64,000 bases of DNA from assembly GCA_046329235.1 (NCBI GenBank), contig JAXLVA010000001.1, positions 372,001 through 436,000 of the forward strand, given 5' to 3'. A program made the position numbers and the translations under genes. This document shows, piece by piece, positions 1-9,267 of the stretch (positions are counted from its first letter, which is position 1; each line of letters begins with the position of its first letter). This DNA is from JALONH01 sp046329235. GTDB taxonomy: Bacteria > Bacteroidota > Bacteroidia > Cytophagales > Cytophagaceae. The notes under the pieces were generated by a model that saw only the letters and a program-made list of their open reading frames with translations, made no database searches and was not told where the DNA came from.

Positions 1-1638
1 GTTCGAATCTTGATGGATCTTACGGATTTTGTTCGACCATTTACGGATGATTTATTAGATGCTAATCAGCAAGTAGGTTGGTATGATAGTATTCGATCAA
101 AAGCTAGTTTGGCAGTACAGATGAATGCTGTAATGCCTGAATTGACCGATGGTATAGGTATCGATTGGAAAGATGCTTATCACCCGATATTGTTATTAAA
201 GAATCGTAAAAATGATGTTCCTGTCATACCCTTGTCAATACGCTTGAATGATGAACAACGATTATTAATTCTTTCAGGACCTAATGCCGGTGGTAAATCC
301 GTTTGTATGAAAACGGTAGGATTGCTTCAATACATGCTACAATGTGGTTTGTTAATTCCGGTGAAAAAAGGTAGTAAGAGTGGTATATTCAAAGAGTTCT
401 TTATTGATATAGGTGATGCTCAGTCGTTGGATAATGACTTAAGTACCTATAGTTCTCATATTAAAAATTTAACTTTCTTTTTACAACATGTGTCATCTCG
501 CACATTGTTGTTAATAGATGAGTTTGGTAGTGGTACGGATCCTTTGTATGGTACAGCAGTAGCAGAATCCGTTTTAGAATCACTAAATACGAAGAAAGCA
601 TTAGGTATAGTAACTACACACTATGCCGGTCTGAAAACTCTAGCTGCGGAACTGCCTGGTTTAGTCAATGGTTCTATGCGTTTTGATACCAAAGCGTTAA
701 CTCCGCTTTATCAATTGGATATTGGAATTCCGGGAAGTTCATTCACACTGGAGATTGCAGAAAAATCAGGATTGCCTGTTGACCGAATAGACGTAGCTAG
801 AAAGAAGTTGAATCAAGAGCAGGTAGAATTTTCTCAATTGATTAAAATGATTGAAGAGGAGCGTAGTTTGCTTCAGCAATCATTAGTGCAGAGTGAGAAG
901 ATAAAAGCGGAGAATGAGAAGAAGCAGCACGAGTGGAATGAAAAATTAAAAGATATTCAATTCCAACGTAAAATACAGATTCAAGAAGCGAAAGAAGAAG
1001 CCTTACGTATTGTTCAAACATACGAAGAAAAAGCTTCGACCGCCTACAAAGCTATTTCTCAATCTGCCAATAAAGCGGATGCGCAAAAAAGTCGTTCCCA
1101 GTTAAGTGATTTATCCAGAGAGTTAGTACCTCGTGTAGAACGTAGGCCTGAAGAAGAAGCTGTTCGTTTTGATTGGAAGGTTGGGGATGTAGTGGCATTG
1201 CGTTCGAACGATGCGATTGGAAGTATTGTTAATATTAAAGGGAAGTCGGCTATCGTTCAGTTAGGTGATTTGAAAGCGACAGTATACTTCAGTGAATTGA
1301 AATCTTCTTCTAACAATGAATTGAAAAAGAGTATGCGTAAATCTTCTTTTTCCAGTTCAGGTAACAATATTAATTTATTAGAGAAGCAATTGAATTTCTC
1401 TATACAATTGGATGTACGAGGTAAGCGTACGGAAGAAGCTATTCAAATTGTAGATCGATGGTTGAATGATGCCTTTATACTAGGTATTTCAGAGTTGAGT
1501 ATTCTTCATGGTAAAGGGGATGGTATCTTACGAACTATGATACGCCAACATTTACAGCAGTATAAGCAAATAAAAAATATTCGTGACGAGCACGTTGACC
1601 GAGGAGGAGCAGGTATTACGTTATTTATGGTAGAATAA
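1..1638 (+). CDS. mutS2: MutS2-family ATPase with C-terminal Smr domain (5' end outside window)
   Basis: Homologue of MutS2, an ATPase/nuclease of branched DNA and, in Bacillus, of collided ribosomes (family knowledge). The frame is open to base 1, so about the first third of the usual ~790 residues lies outside the window; the first visible start codons (TTG 10, ATG 13) are internal. What remains shows Walker A GPNAGGKS (near 280-300), Walker B LLLIDEFGSGTDP (near 505-543), a charged coiled coil (about 790-1110) and the Smr domain with LDVRG (near 1410) and LHGKGDG (near 1505). It ends just before a bidirectional terminator shared with the convergent DUF4197 gene. Confidence 0.93.
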   Translation, partial: VRILMDLTDFVRPFTDDLLDANQQVGWYDSIRSKASLAVQMNAVMPELTDGIGIDWKDAYHPILLLKNRKNDVPVIPLSIRLNDEQRLLILSGPNAGGKSVCMKTVGLLQYMLQCGLLIPVKKGSKSGIFKEFFIDIGDAQSLDNDLSTYSSHIKNLTFFLQHVSSRTLLLIDEFGSGTDPLYGTAVAESVLESLNTKKALGIVTTHYAGLKTLAAELPGLVNGSMRFDTKALTPLYQLDIGIPGSSFTLEIAEKSGLPVDRIDVARKKLNQEQVEFSQLIKMIEEERSLLQQSLVQSEKIKAENEKKQHEWNEKLKDIQFQRKIQIQEAKEEALRIVQTYEEKASTAYKAISQSANKADAQKSRSQLSDLSRELVPRVERRPEEEAVRFDWKVGDVVALRSNDAIGSIVNIKGKSAIVQLGDLKATVYFSELKSSSNNELKKSMRKSSFSSSGNNINLLEKQLNFSIQLDVRGKRTEEAIQIVDRWLNDAFILGISELSILHGKGDGILRTMIRQHLQQYKQIKNIRDEHVDRGGAGITLFMVE

Positions 1639-1670
1639 AAAAAGCCCCGATTGATTTCGGGGCTTTTTTT
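1637..1670. terminator. Bidirectional intrinsic terminator
   Basis: A-tract, GCCCCGA stem, short loop, TCGGGGC stem, T-tract. It lies between the convergent mutS2 and DUF4197 genes and can serve both strands. Confidence 0.9.
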
Positions 1671-1677
1671 GTAATGA

Positions 1678-2400
1678 TTAGTTTTGTTGTGCAAAAACTT
1701 TTTTCATCAGTTCTGTAGTTCGAGCAACAGGATTAGCTCGTATGTTTTTTTCTTCTTCAGCAACTTTTACAAATAAGCCACTAAGAGCACGGTTGGTGAT
1801 ATAACTTGGAAGATCCGGATTAACTTTCGTACGAGTAGTAGGTAAACTGTTATACGCATTCGCTAATGGTGTCCACTTGGATGCTACAGCGTGATTATCC
1901 ATAGCTGTTTTGATGTGCGGAATGAATGCATCATATAATGGTTGATACGTTGTCTTTCTTAAATACCCTGTTGCGGCAGTGTCAGCACCTGTTAGGATTG
2001 ATTTAGCATCCTGTAAAGTCATTTGTTTGATAGCATTTACAAAGATAGGGGCCGCTTCTTTAGCTGCATCTTCAGCAGAGCGGTTCATTTGTAAAATGAA
2101 ATCATCAACTTGTTTGCCCATACCAATGGAACGAAGTTTAGATTCCATATTGGCCAATTCAGGAGGCATTAATATTTTTAGTAAAGGATTAGCGAAATAA
2201 CCATCCGTTTGATTCAATGCTGTACCCGCTTTTTGAGCACCTTGAGATAAAGCTTCTTTCAAACCTTCAGCAATTTCAGATTCAGTTAAAGCGGCAGGTG
2301 TTGTAGCAATGTTTGGAACAGTAATCTTGGGCATCGCTATTTGAGCTCCACAAGATTGTAGGAAAAAGATTCCTATTAGGGTTAAATACAAAAGTCTCAT
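1678..2400 (-). CDS. DUF4197 family lipoprotein
   Basis: A 240-residue protein with a lipoprotein signal: hydrophobic stretch then LQSC, lipidated Cys about residue 17. The rest is soluble and helical and matches the DUF4197 family (LTESEIAEGLKEAL start, the SILTGADTAAT region, and the IKTAMDNH segment). No biochemical role is known for the family. Its start overlaps the stop of the upstream DUF4199 gene by 4 nt, so the two are probably translationally coupled at the end of a minus-strand run that begins with the OsmC gene. Confidence 0.85.
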   Translation of the reverse strand: MRLLYLTLIGIFFLQSCGAQIAMPKITVPNIATTPAALTESEIAEGLKEALSQGAQKAGTALNQTDGYFANPLLKILMPPELANMESKLRSIGMGKQVDDFILQMNRSAEDAAKEAAPIFVNAIKQMTLQDAKSILTGADTAATGYLRKTTYQPLYDAFIPHIKTAMDNHAVASKWTPLANAYNSLPTTRTKVNPDLPSYITNRALSGLFVKVAEEEKNIRANPVARTTELMKKVFAQQN

Positions 2401-2930
2401 TTTTTTTCTTCTTCGGTTAAATGTGAGGTAAAGGTATCTTTGTTTCTAACGAAAAGGGCAACAATCGTGCTAAGAAATACTCCAATTAATAAATAGTTGA
2501 TAAACGAGTTGATTGCCAGTGTATAAGGAGCATCTAATTGCTTTAAATACCCTTCAATTTCGGCAGGTGTTTTATTGTCTAATTCCAAGTTCATCTTTGA
2601 AATTTGTTTCATATTATCAATCAACTCAGGTACTAATACATGAATTGATTCCAGTATTACTAGGAAAAGACCTATGAATATGGACATGCTAAGTGTGATT
2701 AGGACGCCACTATAGAAACATTGACCATAATTGATTTCATTGTTATAAACTTGAAATCTAATTTGTCGAACAAAAAAGAACATGGTAAAACCAATCAATA
2801 GGACCGGAATTAATATAGGGAGTAAAGTGACATCGCTTCTTCCTATTAGGTGTGATTTAACAATAACAACTAACCAAAGGAGGTAAATGATGGCCGCCAC
2901 CAATCCCCCAATAACAGATTTTTTTAACAT
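2397..2930 (-). CDS. DUF4199 family membrane protein
   Basis: A 177-residue integral membrane protein with four hydrophobic segments (about residues 5-25, 38-55, 75-98 and 140-162) and a conserved NYGQCFYSG stretch, as in DUF4199 proteins of Bacteroidota. Function unknown. It lies 6 nt after the potassium-channel gene and overlaps the DUF4197 gene by 4 nt. Confidence 0.8.
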   Translation of the reverse strand: MLKKSVIGGLVAAIIYLLWLVVIVKSHLIGRSDVTLLPILIPVLLIGFTMFFFVRQIRFQVYNNEINYGQCFYSGVLITLSMSIFIGLFLVILESIHVLVPELIDNMKQISKMNLELDNKTPAEIEGYLKQLDAPYTLAINSFINYLLIGVFLSTIVALFVRNKDTFTSHLTEEEKK

Positions 2931-2936
2931 GATGGA

Positions 2937-3755
2937 TTATTTTAAATGCTCGCCATCTATATCTTGATGACAATGCGGACAACGGTGTACTTTTCTTCTT
3001 CTGCGTTGCAGTTGAATTTGTTCGGTGAATCCGGAAGACATTAATGCCGCCGGTAATGCAAACATAGCAATTCCTAACATAGAAATAAATGCAGAAAGCA
3101 TTTTTCCAAATGGAGTTATAGGTACCATATCTCCATACCCCACTGTAGTTAAGGTAGTAACTGCCCACCACATAGAAGCGGGAATACTAGAAAATTTTTG
3201 AGGCTGAGCATGATGTTCAATGATATACATCAAAGAGGCAGACATAATTAGTAATACTAAGATGGTAATAAAGATAATCACCAACTCTTCTTTCTTTTCG
3301 GAAATAACTTTTCCTAATGTATGTAGTGCGTGGGAATAACGTTTAAGTTTGAATATACGCAACAGGCGCATAAAGCGCATGATGGTAACAAATCGAATGT
3401 CAATTTGTGTACTGATTACCAAGAAGAATGGTACTATGGATAATAAGTCAATAATAGCCATAGGTGTGAGCATATAGCGTAATCGACCATAAAAGGGGTG
3501 ATGATATCCTCTACGGGTGTTGGAAACCCAAACCCTTAAAACGTATTCAATACTGAAAATAATGGCAGAAATATACTCTAATCGATCAAACCATTTGGAG
3601 TGTTGAATAGCGATGGAATCTACAGTTGATAATATTACAGCTAGTATATTTAATACAATAAGGCTGACAATAATAAAATTGACAGCCTTACCTATAATTG
3701 TTTTGTGCGATTCCGTTTCCAGTATGGAAAAAATAACCTCTTTCAGTTGTCCCAT
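2937..3755 (-). CDS. Voltage-gated-type potassium channel (ion transporter family)
   Basis: A 272-residue six-helix channel. An S4-like helix carries regularly spaced arginines/lysines (MRFMRLLRIFKLKR), and the pore loop has the potassium selectivity filter TTVGYGD. The C-terminus is a short basic tail followed by CPHCH, a possible metal-binding knuckle. By family it conducts K+ across the inner membrane and may act as a tetramer. It lies 17 nt downstream of metZ in a tightly packed minus-strand run, though no functional link with sulfur metabolism is evident. Confidence 0.88.
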   Translation of the reverse strand: MGQLKEVIFSILETESHKTIIGKAVNFIIVSLIVLNILAVILSTVDSIAIQHSKWFDRLEYISAIIFSIEYVLRVWVSNTRRGYHHPFYGRLRYMLTPMAIIDLLSIVPFFLVISTQIDIRFVTIMRFMRLLRIFKLKRYSHALHTLGKVISEKKEELVIIFITILVLLIMSASLMYIIEHHAQPQKFSSIPASMWWAVTTLTTVGYGDMVPITPFGKMLSAFISMLGIAMFALPAALMSSGFTEQIQLQRRRRKVHRCPHCHQDIDGEHLK

Positions 3756-3772
3756 ACTTCTAAAATATGGAA

Positions 3773-4951
3773 TTATTTTGACTTTTCTAGAGCTTGTTCG
3801 ATTTCTGCAATAATATCATCAATATGTTCAAGTCCGGTAGAAATTCTAATCAAGCCTGGAAGTATACCAACCGATGCTCTGTCAGCATCTGTAAGTTTAG
3901 AGTGTGTAGTAGATGCCGGGTGTGTAACTATAGTTCTTGAGTCGCCTAAGTTGGCTGTGTGAGAGGCCATCTCGGTGGCATCCAAGAATCTACGACCACG
4001 ATCTACACCACCTTTAACAAGGAAAGTAACGATTCCACCTCCGGCTTTCATCTGTTTCTTAGCTAAGGCATGTTGAGGATGGCTAGCTAAGAATGGATAC
4101 TTCACAGCTTCCACCTCCGGATGTTTCTCTAAATACTCTGCAAGTTTTAAGGCATTTTCACAATGACGATCCATGCGTACGGCAAGTGTTTCTAAACTCT
4201 TAGATAAAATCCAAGCATTGAAAGGTGACATCGCTGGTCCTGTATGACGACAGAAGAAACGTACTTTTTCAATGATTTCTTTTGAGCCTACTATCACACC
4301 ACCTATCGCACGACCTTGACCATCGATGAATTTAGTAGCAGAGTGTGTAACGATATGAGCACCTAATTTCAAAGGTTGTTGAAGATAAGGTGTAGCAAAG
4401 CAGTTGTCAATATTTAATAAGATACCATGTTTGTTACATAGCTTTCCTAGCGATTCCAAATCAATTAAGTCAAGCGCCGGATTGGAAGGAGTTTCAGCCA
4501 TAAACATTTTAGTGTTTGGCTTGATTAAACTTTCCCAAGTTTCAGGTTTATTGATGTCTGCAAATGTATAATCAATGCCCCACTTAGGGAAAATCTGTGT
4601 GGTGATTTGTAAGGATGAACCAAACACTGATTTGCAAACGATGATGTGATCACCTGCTTGTAAAAATGGAGCCATACTAGAAAATACCGCTGACATACCG
4701 GAGGCAGTAGCAAAACCATCTTCCGCACCTTCCATCAAGCAAATTTTTTCAATGAACTCGCTGGAGTTGGGGTTTGAAAATCGAGTATATAAATTCCCTG
4801 GTATTTCATCTGCAAACATAGCACGCGCTTGTTCCGCATCTTCAAATATGAAGCTGGAAGTCATGTAAATAGGAGAAGTATGTTCTCTGTTTTGACTTCT
4901 TGGAGTTTGCGTACGAATCGCTAGCGTTTCAAATTTTTTAGAGTTTTCCAT
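3773..4951 (-). CDS. metZ: O-succinylhomoserine sulfhydrylase / Cys-Met metabolism PLP enzyme
   Basis: A 392-residue PLP enzyme of the trans-sulfuration family. The Schiff-base lysine sits in HSATKFIDGQGR, and the protein contains LYTRFSNPN and SNPALDLIDL. The sequence style is that of MetZ, which makes homocysteine from an acylated homoserine and sulfide; cystathionine gamma-synthase/lyase activity cannot be excluded. It follows the OsmC gene by 13 nt and is divergent from the siroheme reductase operon that would supply sulfide, which supports a role in sulfur assimilation. Confidence 0.85.
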   Translation of the reverse strand: MENSKKFETLAIRTQTPRSQNREHTSPIYMTSSFIFEDAEQARAMFADEIPGNLYTRFSNPNSSEFIEKICLMEGAEDGFATASGMSAVFSSMAPFLQAGDHIIVCKSVFGSSLQITTQIFPKWGIDYTFADINKPETWESLIKPNTKMFMAETPSNPALDLIDLESLGKLCNKHGILLNIDNCFATPYLQQPLKLGAHIVTHSATKFIDGQGRAIGGVIVGSKEIIEKVRFFCRHTGPAMSPFNAWILSKSLETLAVRMDRHCENALKLAEYLEKHPEVEAVKYPFLASHPQHALAKKQMKAGGGIVTFLVKGGVDRGRRFLDATEMASHTANLGDSRTIVTHPASTTHSKLTDADRASVGILPGLIRISTGLEHIDDIIAEIEQALEKSK

Positions 4952-4964
4952 GCACGTTTATTGA

Positions 4965-5381
4965 TTAAGGAAGAACAGTAACTTTATGACTTATTTTAGC
5001 CGTCTTTTCTAATGTTTTAGAAACAGAGCAGTATTTATCTAAGGATAATTGAACGGCACGTTCCGCTTTGTTTGCATCAATGCCACCTTCAAAAATAAAT
5101 TCAATCACGATGTCTGTGAATAAAGAAGGGATAGCATCTTTTTCACGTTCTGCATGAAGTTTGATTCTAAATCCGGAGGGCTCTATTTTTTGTTTTCTTA
5201 AAATGGAAAGAACATCAATCCCGCTACAACCGCCAAGTCCCATGATTAATAATTCCATTGGGCGTGGACCATTATTTTCTCCACCAATTGCTGGGGAAGC
5301 GTCAATCGAAATAGTATTACCTTGTTCATTCTTCGCTTCGAAGTGATAGGCTTTATTCAATAAGTTTAATTCAATTTCCAT
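4965..5381 (-). CDS. OsmC family protein
   Basis: A 138-residue OsmC/Ohr-fold protein with the two typical cysteines, in GLGGCSGID and DKYCSVSKT. Such proteins reduce organic hydroperoxides or handle thiol species. It is the first gene of the minus-strand run leading into metZ and faces the siroheme reductase operon across a 0.3-kb intergenic region. Confidence 0.85.
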   Translation of the reverse strand: MEIELNLLNKAYHFEAKNEQGNTISIDASPAIGGENNGPRPMELLIMGLGGCSGIDVLSILRKQKIEPSGFRIKLHAEREKDAIPSLFTDIVIEFIFEGGIDANKAERAVQLSLDKYCSVSKTLEKTAKISHKVTVLP

Positions 5382-5634
5382 AATCCAAAATTACTCTTTT
5401 TTTTACTAACAAATTTTTGCTGATACAGTTCCAAATAGCTGACACTCTGTGGTAGTGCCATACATTATTCGGGTGTTTTATTAAGAATACAAAAGGATAA
5501 TTGGTGTCTGAATAAAAATGAATTCTATTATTTGGTTTTTAGGATATAGTAAAAATATTATTTTGATATTCTAGATAAGATTGGTAGGGATTTAGAATAT
5601 TATTTCGAAAATATTTAGTCTGATAAAATTTTGT

Positions 5635-5642
5635 TAACTTTG
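5635..5642 (+). promoter_or_regulatory. Candidate -7 element of the reductase operon
   Basis: TAACTTTG matches the Bacteroidota -7 consensus TAnnTTTG and lies 62 bases before the reductase start codon. No good TTTG -33 box stands at the expected 19-nt distance, so the promoter may need an activator. Confidence 0.5.
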
Positions 5643-5649
5643 ATGTTCC

Positions 5650-5669
5650 ATAGCGCACAGCTACGCTAT
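5650..5669 (+). promoter_or_regulatory. Inverted repeat in the leader of the reductase operon
   Basis: ATAGCG, 8-nt spacer, CGCTAT. It begins 8 bases after the candidate -7 element, so it would straddle or immediately follow the transcription start, a usual operator position. Role inferred from position only. Confidence 0.4.
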
Positions 5670-5704
5670 TCCAAAGAATTTCAAAAAGGCAATAACAATA
5701 AAAT

Positions 5705-7834
5705 ATGGCAGATAATAACTTTCAATTTGCTCCACAAGTTTCGGATGATGCTCGCTTTGATATCAATGAATTAAATTCAAAAATTCAAGCATTTAGAAAC
5801 AACACATTGGATTCGGAGAAGTTTCGTTCTTTCCGTCTTACAAGAGGTGTGTATGGTCAACGTCAGGAAGGAGTTCAAATGATTCGTATCAAGTTACCTT
5901 ATGGTAAAGTGACTCCGGATCAATTAATTCGTATTGCAGATATTTCAGATAAATACGCTTCAAGTAATTTACACTTAACTACACGTCAAGATATTCAAAT
6001 TCACTTCGTGAAATTGGAAGATTCTCCAAAGGTATGGAATGAGTTGGAAGAAGTAGGAGTAACGCTTAGAGAGGCTTGTGGTAACACAGTTCGTAATATT
6101 ACAGGTTCTTATTTAGCCGGTGTAGACCCTAATGAACCGTTTGATGTGACTCCTTATGCACATGGTTTATTTGAATATTTTTTACGTAATCCTATTTGTC
6201 AAGAAATGGGTAGAAAATTCAAGATGTCCTTCTCTTCCGGTGAAGATGATTCGGCATTTGGATTTATGCATGACTTAGGATTTATTCCTCGTGTTAAAAA
6301 CGAGAATGGCAAAGAAGTTCGTGGATTTAAAATCTTAGTTGGTGGTGGATTAGGTGCTCAGCCATACTTAGCACATGTAGCGCATGAATTCTTACATGAA
6401 GATTTAATCGTACCATTTACTACTGCAGTGATTCGTGTGTTTGACCGTTATGGTGAAAGAACCAAACGTCATAAGGCACGTTTGAAATATTTAATCAACG
6501 GTATAGGCTATGAAGCATTCATGTCATTGGTTGAAAAAGAATTAAAAGTAGTACCGGTATCTTCTTTTGTGATTGATCGTACAAAAGTAGATGAAGTGGT
6601 ATTACCTAAAAACACTTCTTATCCTTCTGTAGAACCTGTAGATGCCAAGCAATTTGATTTATGGGTAAAGACAAATGTTTTTGAACAAAAACAAAAAGGG
6701 TACTACGGTGTTCAGTTGAAACAACACTTAGGAGATTTAGCTTCTGATAAAGCTAGAGCATTTGCTCAAATCGTTAAGAAATATGCTTCGGATGATATTC
6801 GTATTTCTGTGAATCAAGGTTGGTTATTAAAGTTTGTTTCGAAAGAAGCATTGCCTGCTTTATTTAATGAATTAAAAGAAATAGGATTAGCTGATCCGGG
6901 ATTTGATTCTACATTAGATATCACTGCTTGTCCGGGAACAGATACTTGTAACTTAGGAATTTCTTCCAGTACCGGATTAACTACGGCATTAGAAGATATG
7001 ATGAAGAATGAATTTCCGGATGTTATCTTCAATAAAAATATTAAAATTAAAATCTCCGGATGTATGAATGCCTGTGGTCAACATACGATTGGTAACATTG
7101 GTTTCCATGGTATGTCCATCAAGAAAGGTGCTCAAGTAATGCCGGCGATGCAGGTAATGTTAGGTGGCGGTTTAGAGCCGGATGGTACAGGTTCATTAGC
7201 TGATAAAGTAATTAAACTTCCTTCTAAGAGATGTCCTGAAGCTGTTCGCGAAATCTTAAACGATTACGAAAACAATTCAAGCGAAGGTGAATACTTCAAT
7301 GCATATTACCGTCGTCAGGTTGCCGGTGATAAAATGTATTTCTATAAAATGTTAAAACCACTGTCGGATTTAGAAACCATCGTGGCGGAAGATTTTGTAG
7401 ACTGGGGACACAACGAGCAGTACGTAACAGAAGTAGGTGTGGGTGAGTGTGCCGGTGTAATGGTAGATTTAGTTGCTACATTGTTATTCGAAGCGGAAGA
7501 GAAATTGAACTGGACCAATCGTGTTGCTGCTAAAGGTAATTGGGCAGATGCAGCTTATGCAGCGTATGCTACATTTGTTTGTGGTGCTAAAGCAATGTTA
7601 ACTGGAGAAGGAGTAGCTTGTAACACTCAAATGGCCATGATTCAAGACTTCCAAAAGCATTTAATAGATACAGGTAAATTTAATTTTGGTGGTTCATTTG
7701 AGCAATTTGTATTGCAAATCAGTGAAGTGAATGTAACGGAAGCTTTTGCTAAAGAATACATTCAGAGACTAACACAGTTTATTCAATCGATAAAAGAATA
7801 CAGAGCGAAACAAGCAACAGCTGTTACTCTGTAA
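5705..7834 (+). CDS. Fused nitrite/sulfite reductase hemoprotein with C-terminal HEPN-like domain
   Basis: A 709-residue protein. The first ~560 residues are a siroheme/4Fe-4S reductase with two ferredoxin-like/hemoprotein repeats. Cluster cysteines are visible as C409-x5-C415 (ACPGTDTCN) and C453-x3-C457 (GCMNACG). The last ~130 residues (LNWTNRVAAKGNWADAAYAAY onward) are helical and correspond to the region annotated as HEPN-like in Bacteroidota homologues. The reaction is six-electron reduction of sulfite to sulfide or nitrite to ammonia. Divergent metZ/OsmC and downstream siroheme-synthesis genes favour sulfite; a nitrate transporter 53 kb away leaves nitrite open. Confidence 0.85.
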   Translation: MADNNFQFAPQVSDDARFDINELNSKIQAFRNNTLDSEKFRSFRLTRGVYGQRQEGVQMIRIKLPYGKVTPDQLIRIADISDKYASSNLHLTTRQDIQIHFVKLEDSPKVWNELEEVGVTLREACGNTVRNITGSYLAGVDPNEPFDVTPYAHGLFEYFLRNPICQEMGRKFKMSFSSGEDDSAFGFMHDLGFIPRVKNENGKEVRGFKILVGGGLGAQPYLAHVAHEFLHEDLIVPFTTAVIRVFDRYGERTKRHKARLKYLINGIGYEAFMSLVEKELKVVPVSSFVIDRTKVDEVVLPKNTSYPSVEPVDAKQFDLWVKTNVFEQKQKGYYGVQLKQHLGDLASDKARAFAQIVKKYASDDIRISVNQGWLLKFVSKEALPALFNELKEIGLADPGFDSTLDITACPGTDTCNLGISSSTGLTTALEDMMKNEFPDVIFNKNIKIKISGCMNACGQHTIGNIGFHGMSIKKGAQVMPAMQVMLGGGLEPDGTGSLADKVIKLPSKRCPEAVREILNDYENNSSEGEYFNAYYRRQVAGDKMYFYKMLKPLSDLETIVAEDFVDWGHNEQYVTEVGVGECAGVMVDLVATLLFEAEEKLNWTNRVAAKGNWADAAYAAYATFVCGAKAMLTGEGVACNTQMAMIQDFQKHLIDTGKFNFGGSFEQFVLQISEVNVTEAFAKEYIQRLTQFIQSIKEYRAKQATAVTL

Positions 7835-7843
7835 ATCGTATAA

Positions 7844-8644
7844 ATGAAAGAGCCGAAAATTACATTAGTAGGAGCAGGCCCTGGTGATCCCGATTTGATT
7901 ACCATTAAAGGGTTGAAGGCGTTGGCAGAGGCAGATGTAGTTCTTTATGATGCTTTAATTCATGATGAAATATTAAATTTTGCTCCGGTAACAGCGGTTA
8001 AGGTTTTTGTAGGGAAAAAGAAAGGTGTATGCCAGTTTCCTCAGGAAGACATTAACCGTTTGTTAGTGGAATATGCTCAATCGCATGGTCATGTGGTACG
8101 ATTAAAAGGAGGTGATCCTTTTATTTTTGGTCGTGGGCATGAAGAGATAGTTTATGCTCAATCTAAAGGTGTAAAGACGTTTGTAGTTCCCGGTATATCA
8201 AGTAGTATTTCAGTCCCTGAATTACAAGGAATACCTTTAACTCGAAGAGGAGTGAATGATAGTTTCTGGGTATTAACCGGAACTACAAAAGATCACGAAC
8301 TTTCTGCTGATATTAAAATGGCTGCAAAATCAAATGCAACCGTGGTGATGTTAATGGGGATGACTCATTTGAGTAGAACAGTGGAGTTATTCAAACAAGA
8401 AGGAAAGGCTGAATTACCTATTGCTATTATTCAAAATGGCACCATGCCGGATGAAAAGTATGTATTAGGTACCATCTCTACAATAGAATCGTTGGTAGAG
8501 CAAAATAACATATCATCTCCTGCTGTGATTGTGATTGGAGAAGTAGTACGCTTACATCAGCAATTTGATCATCAGTTGTTAGGAGAAGGGAATTCTACGA
8601 TTCGAGAATCTATTGAAGCACTTTATAAAAAGATTTCGAAATGA
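7844..8644 (+). CDS. cobA: Uroporphyrinogen-III C-methyltransferase (SUMT)
   Basis: A 266-residue SAM-dependent methylase with the family signatures GAGPGDPDLIT at the N-terminus and RLKGGDPFIFGRGHEE. It methylates uroporphyrinogen III twice to precorrin-2, the first step toward siroheme. It lies 9 nt after the siroheme-requiring reductase and overlaps the next gene by 4 nt, so the operon makes the reductase and its own cofactor. Confidence 0.92.
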   Translation: MKEPKITLVGAGPGDPDLITIKGLKALAEADVVLYDALIHDEILNFAPVTAVKVFVGKKKGVCQFPQEDINRLLVEYAQSHGHVVRLKGGDPFIFGRGHEEIVYAQSKGVKTFVVPGISSSISVPELQGIPLTRRGVNDSFWVLTGTTKDHELSADIKMAAKSNATVVMLMGMTHLSRTVELFKQEGKAELPIAIIQNGTMPDEKYVLGTISTIESLVEQNNISSPAVIVIGEVVRLHQQFDHQLLGEGNSTIRESIEALYKKISK

Positions 8645-9255
8645 CCCATCTACCATCGGAACAATCGCCAGTAAATAAAGGAAATACTTTATTTCCGGTG
8701 TTTTTTCGTATGGAAAATTTACAAATAGTGGTGATAGGAGGAGGCGCAGTAGGTACTGAAAAAGTAACTGCTATTTTAACCAATTCACCGGATGCAAAGG
8801 TTCGAGTAGTAGCTCCTGAAATCAGAACAGAGATAGTAGAGTTAGCTAATCAATATAAGGGTTTGTCATTTGTTTATAAAACATACGAATCCGGTGATAT
8901 AGAAGATGCAGATCTAGTCATAGCAGCTACTTGCATTCCGGATTTGAATAAACAAGTACAAGCAGATGCTAAACGATTAAGAATTTTAATCAATGTAGCA
9001 GACACACCTGAACTTTGTGATTTTTATTTGAGTTCTGTAGTGAGAAAAGGAGATTTAAAGATTGCCATCTCTACTAATGGGAAATCACCTACTTTTGCTA
9101 AACGATTGAGAGAAATATTCACAGAGGTAATACCTGATAATATGGATGATGTTTTGCAAAAATTACATGATATCAGAAATCAGTTAAAAGGAAACTTTGA
9201 ATATAAAGTCCAGAAGATGGATGAAATTACTAAGGATATTTTAGGTAGAAAATAA
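8641..9255 (+). CDS. Precorrin-2 dehydrogenase / siroheme synthase N-terminal-type protein
   Basis: A 204-residue protein with the Rossmann motif VVIGGGAVGTEK and the NVADTPELCDFYLSS region typical of SirC/Met8/CysG-N proteins. It oxidises precorrin-2 to sirohydrochlorin with NAD+ and may also insert iron. Overlap by ATGA with the SUMT gene suggests coupled translation. Confidence 0.9.
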   Translation: MTHLPSEQSPVNKGNTLFPVFFRMENLQIVVIGGGAVGTEKVTAILTNSPDAKVRVVAPEIRTEIVELANQYKGLSFVYKTYESGDIEDADLVIAATCIPDLNKQVQADAKRLRILINVADTPELCDFYLSSVVRKGDLKIAISTNGKSPTFAKRLREIFTEVIPDNMDDVLQKLHDIRNQLKGNFEYKVQKMDEITKDILGRK

Positions 9256-9267
9256 TAGTATAGTTTT

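Larger units (their letters stand above)
5382..5704. other. Divergent intergenic region between OsmC/metZ and reductase operons
   Basis: 323 bases without a coding sequence. It must hold the promoters for both flanking operons. The only clear elements are a -7-like TAACTTTG at 5635-5642 and a short inverted repeat at 5650-5669, both described separately. I see no riboswitch I can name. Confidence 0.6.

Noticed and set aside
5382..5704. SAM or cobalamin riboswitch before metZ/OsmC or the reductase operon
   Set aside because: I could not find the conserved cores on either strand; only a short inverted repeat is present.
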